The notes below the pieces were generated by a model. It ran no database searches. It worked only from the letters and a program-made list of their open reading frames with translations, and was not told the origin of the DNA. A DNA stretch of 64,000 bases from Inonotus obliquus (taxonomy: Eukaryota; Basidiomycota; Agaricomycetes; Hymenochaetales; Hymenochaetaceae). The stretch's first letter is position 1. Each line of letters starts with the position of its first letter. The stretch spans positions 2,666,001 through 2,730,000 of the forward strand of contig JAJHTX010000005.1 of the NCBI GenBank assembly GCA_032164295.1, given 5' to 3'. This document shows positions 60,301 through 64,000 of this stretch, piece after piece. Both the position numbers and the translations under genes were made by a program.

Positions 60301-63300
60301 CAAACGCCGAAACCTCCGCGGAGATGGTTTGAAATTGGGCGCTCACACAGCAATACAGCAATACAATACAAACACGGACTTACCTGAATCGTTCACACTC
60401 GTTCACGAGTAAGGCATCAAATCGCGCTCGTCACTCGAAACCGTTAGATCGCACGTGAGACGAGTACCAGTCTTCCCCACGAAAACGATTCAGTGATTCA
60501 ATACTAGCGCTCCCCCGCAGAGGCAATGTGCCTTACAGACAAAGATAGGACCTCTCCGCGTGTATGTGTATATGATTATAGAGCGCTCTGTCGAGGAATG
60601 TCCGGTAGACTCGTGCGAGATTAGTTACGCGATACCTACCGCGAGGCCGCGATGGATTGAAATACCCGTGTCCTTGCGTGCGAGATTAGGAAGAATGGAT
60701 AACGAATTGTTAATCCGTTAGCACGCTAGCGAGACCGCGCCTTCAACGAGGCGTGTAGCCGATCGTTCGTCTAAACCGTCTATACTTCATTTTTATTTGC
60801 GTTGGAATCGTTGTTTCGAGTTCTTGCTGAAGCGGAAAAGGTGGAGTGACCGTCAGAGAAATATAGGTATCAACGGTACGGCATATTCTCCGTGCTTCTC
60901 ATCGATTACAAACGAGTAACGAGCAAGTTTTCTTTTGCACCCGAGCCGAGGGGAGGAGGGGGAACTATCCAATATTGGATCCCCTCGTGCCTTTCCTTCG
61001 GTATGATTGATGATGACGAAGGGGAAAGACGACTTGTAAAATCAGTTCAAAGTGCAATCTATCAAAGCAACTTTGTTATTCGCGCTGGGAAGAAGTCTTC
61101 TGCGCAGTTTGTTTTGCTGCATGGAGTTTGGGTACTGTCAGTTCGAAGATGCTCGAATTGAAGGTCCGGTCGATTACGCAGGTCAAGTGGGTCTGCTGAG
61201 TATTGAGCGAGAGAGAGCAAATCGACAAGTTAGGATCGGCGTGACGGATCAGTCATTCTCGATCAGGAAGGACGGTCCGGCTACGGTCTCACCGAGATTA
61301 TAGCGCCCCCCAGGCTCAAGGAAACCACTGGGGAAAGCAGGCTCGTCACTGCTCGTGAACAGATAAGAGCGCGCTATTCTATACCGTACTTTGTTTGTAC
61401 GTCGTGTAGTTCAATCAGATAAATGCACGCCGACCATACAGGAATAGCTTCATTTCTCCGCGAGCCTTGAGGTGTAGCTGTCGTTACCATTTTCTTCTTG
61501 TTTTTAGAGTTAGAGAAGAAACGACTCTTGGACACTCCACTTCTGAGACAAGGCCAAGCAGGACTCGTTGTCGTTTTCGAAACATGCGCAGCCCTTCCTT
61601 GATGATAAAATCGTTGCAGTCGACGACTGCGGAGCAACTTTTCCGCATATCACAGATGATCGCGGCGATATCGAGCCATCTAGCATTCCTTCGCAACACA
61701 TGACAAGAGACAGGAGACACGGTGTGAGTCAGCGATGAGATGGCTGAGAGATATGAGCTGGATAAGAATCAAGCTGACCACAGGACCATGCGCAGTAATG
61801 CACGGAAAGGGGTACACAAAGGGAATCCGACTTCATTCTCATTCTTCCAAGCAAGTGCACCGGAAATTATGTACAAGCGTTTCTCAACAAAATAAGCTGA
61901 CTTTACTGGAACATATGGCTGAGTGGGCGTATCATTGGGCCAGACTGGCTGCGGGTGAACACGGTCAGTCGTCGGAAGATGTATGGCAACAGGAGAGCCG
62001 TTTGGTGTGGAAAATATCGACTAGTCAGCTGGCGCACAGCCAACGGGCATGCGTCAGGCTCGCGTCACAAATGCTCGCTCGCCAAAGGTGCCACCATTAT
62101 ATCGAGTCTTACGATAATTATTGCGTAATTTGAGCAGCCTTAGCTACGGAGAAGTTGGATGCGTACGCATTAAATGGTCGATATAAATTCCGCATTTTAG
62201 CCTACGACATAAGTAGCACAAGGCCGTGTACCGAGTTCTGTCGGTTGATCTTGTTGGCTAGACACAAATACAGTAAGATAGGCAACGTGGCGACGGGATC
62301 GGATGAGAAATACTTACAAATCCGGGACAGACAGAGCGGGCACTCAATAATCAAATCTAGATAAACAGCCAATGTAAGGATCGCACCGGATCAGCCGCTG
62401 ATTGGAGGACCATCACTATGAAATCCCCCGAACCGCTTCACGTGTTATCCGTTTCCTACCGGAACTAATTCACCAAGAAAGGGGGGAAACGCGGTTCATA
62501 AAATAATCATCCCTAGGGGACCTGAGCAGATGGAAGGTGAGCTTGCTATCTGTGCGAACCATACGGCCAAGCCGTCTGAGTGAGTACGATAGCGGGAAGT
62601 AGGCGGCATCGTTATCGTATACGGGGAGAGCTGTCGTGTTTGAAGGAGGAAGGTGGTCATGGTCAGGCGATCAATGGTCTTTCTGGAGCCCATGGACAAC
62701 ACGATAGCCGAGGGCTACGGGACTCCGCGTGGATAACAGGCTGTCCGGCTAGTCGGGCCACATGACTACTGTAAACGATGCGTGATTTCCAGATATGGAC
62801 AGGGAGCCGGGAAAGAAGGGACAGAAGAAGGCTCGGCGTGCCGGACCGTTGTCCAGACCTGGAACTACCTGCTTTGCTCGCGATTTCTTGTCTCCCACAT
62901 TCTCCTCCTCTCTCTCTTTCTCCGTATCCACCACCTCCACCGCTATTCCCTCATTCTCTCTTTCTTCTCTTCTCCAACGCTCAGCTCGCTACGTTAGTTC
63001 GTTGGCTTGCTCTCCCTCTGTCAACATCATCGCGTCCATTTCCTACTCCAAGTAACTGACGCGCCACTCCTCGCTCTTAGGTCGCTTTGCTTATTTCGAT
63101 TCACTGCATTGCGGGGAAGCTGGTCTACTAGGTTGACAAAGTCGTGGTCACGAAGATATAACTCGTATCTCCAGCTGTCTGTTATTTGCTCTTTCTCTGG
63201 CCGCCGGTCAATGTGCGAATCGGCTTGATTGATTCCATAAGGCACGTTTACCTTGCCCCTGGTAACTTCGATAAGTGGCCGTCGCCTGTTGCACTTCAAG

Positions 63301-63328
63301 ACAGAAGTACTATCACTCTTGTATCCTC
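57313..63328. other. Long gene-poor region
   Basis: About 6 kb without a supported gene. It contains simple repeats: GTGATAGGTGATAG near 57855, CATT repeats near 57892, four GGAAAGC-like units near 59155-59178, three copies of CACGGCTA near 59318-59342, and a near-palindrome TAGCCTACTAGGCTA near 59116. Open frames (for example 59776-60129 minus, 61735-62133 plus) lack domains and splice context. The final part (62895-63000) is pyrimidine-rich and probably belongs to the promoter of the gene starting at 63329. Confidence 0.4.
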
Positions 63329-64000
63329 ATGTTGCCGCTAGAGAGACCCGTTCTCTCCCTCACGATTGATGCACTGGTGAATATGAGCGGAGAAGACGCT
63401 TTATGCGGTCTCTTAACGCGTATGTCCATTCCATTAACAGTCGGTCAATACCTTTAGCTCACAGCGACACTTTTTTGTGGATCATTGCCTCAGTCTTTCT
63501 AAAGTGTAAGGCGGGCCTACAGGATGGTGATCGCCTTGAGAACATGGCCAAGAGGTTATGGCATGTCGAACGCGCGTCATCTCAGTGTTGCTTCCCCGTA
63601 TCCCCGGCTCTTTCACCGCCCGGCTTGGTCGCATCACACTTCACGTCATCTTCCTTGGAGAGTGAGTCGGATGTTTCATCGGAGAGCGAAACGTCGAATC
63701 ATGATCAAACCACCACAATGAACGAAGTCACCTGTGCATCAAACAGGGAAGCTTCTACCTTATCGAAGTGCCTTTCCCCTGACCCGCCCGCCGAACCTGA
63801 CGGGAGTGAGAGGCATCCTCATAAACATGGAAAGTCAAGTCACCGCTCTCCATCGCCCGTATCGGTATCCTCCCGCAGGACATCTCCGGATCGGCGACCT
63901 TCACTTGCCCGTCGTCGCACGCATTCAAATACTTCCATCGGTCAAATAATGGCCGATCTTTTACCAGACAAGCTGGACCTCCAGCGGAGTACATCGATGA
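63329..64000 (+). CDS. 5' part of a DUF1752 (areA GATA-like domain) protein
   Basis: The start is the ATG at 63329 (MLPLERPVLSLTIDALVNMS). Exon 1 runs to 63419; a 74-nt intron (63420-63493) joins it to an exon open to the right edge. The joined sequence SGEDALCGLLTLFLKCKAGL, QDGDRLENMAKRLW matches the short DUF1752 domain found near the N-terminus of AreA-type and related fungal proteins (pattern LW.VF.KCK..L.DG.RLEN...RLW). After it comes a Ser/Thr/Pro-rich region with SSLESESDVSSESETS and an Arg/Ser-rich stretch (SPVSVSSRRTSPDRRPSLAR), rich in possible phosphorylation sites. No GATA zinc finger is visible in the part inside the window. The family is linked to nutrient regulation; the role here is inferred only from the domain. 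Confidence 0.75.

Noticed and set aside
61735..62133. 133-codon plus-strand open frame
   Set aside because: Random-looking composition, no family features, isolated in a gene-poor stretch.

Overview
This 64-kb window is nuclear DNA of a filamentous fungus, most likely a basidiomycete of the mushroom class (Agaricomycetes). Genes are split by many short GT-AG introns, mostly about 50-75 nt and often with a CTRAY-like branch site near the 3' end. Pyrimidine-rich leaders precede several starts. The gene set fits: Zn2Cys6 and Sfp1-type regulators, a Bem2-type RhoGAP, GH92 mannosidase, SARAF and mitochondrial Lon. No rRNA, convincing tRNA, CRISPR array or bacterial operon was seen.

Left part (1-11 kb): the 3' end of an unrecognised gene, an F-box protein, then galactokinase and an aldose 1-epimerase (galactose mutarotase) divergently transcribed from a shared 584-bp promoter. 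These two enzymes catalyse consecutive first steps of galactose use, so this is a small Leloir-pathway gene pair. A gene-free stretch with probable P450 debris follows.

Middle (11-36 kb): a 14-exon Zn2Cys6 transcription factor, SARAF, mitochondrial Lon protease, the ER mannosyltransferase ALG12, a very large Bem2-like RasGEF/PH/RhoGAP protein, and a 905-residue coiled-coil protein with a C-terminal membrane anchor.

Right part (36-64 kb): a short-chain dehydrogenase, a decayed LRR-like fragment, a secreted GH92 alpha-mannosidase, an Aro8-like PLP aminotransferase, an Sfp1-like zinc-finger regulator, then about 10 kb without a recognisable gene. That stretch holds one TIR-bounded non-autonomous DNA element and many simple repeats. 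The window ends in the 5' part of a gene with a DUF1752 (areA GATA-like) domain.

The main surprise is splicing architecture. Galactokinase, the Zn2Cys6 factor and the short-chain dehydrogenase each need micro-exons (8 and 16 nt; 6 and 20 nt; 16 nt) to restore their signature motifs. The coiled-coil gene appears to start with an exon that is only the ATG. Reading phase closes exactly in every gene where all exons were placed. The 6-nt exon of the Zn2Cys6 factor supplies one zinc-binding cysteine and could be skipped in frame.
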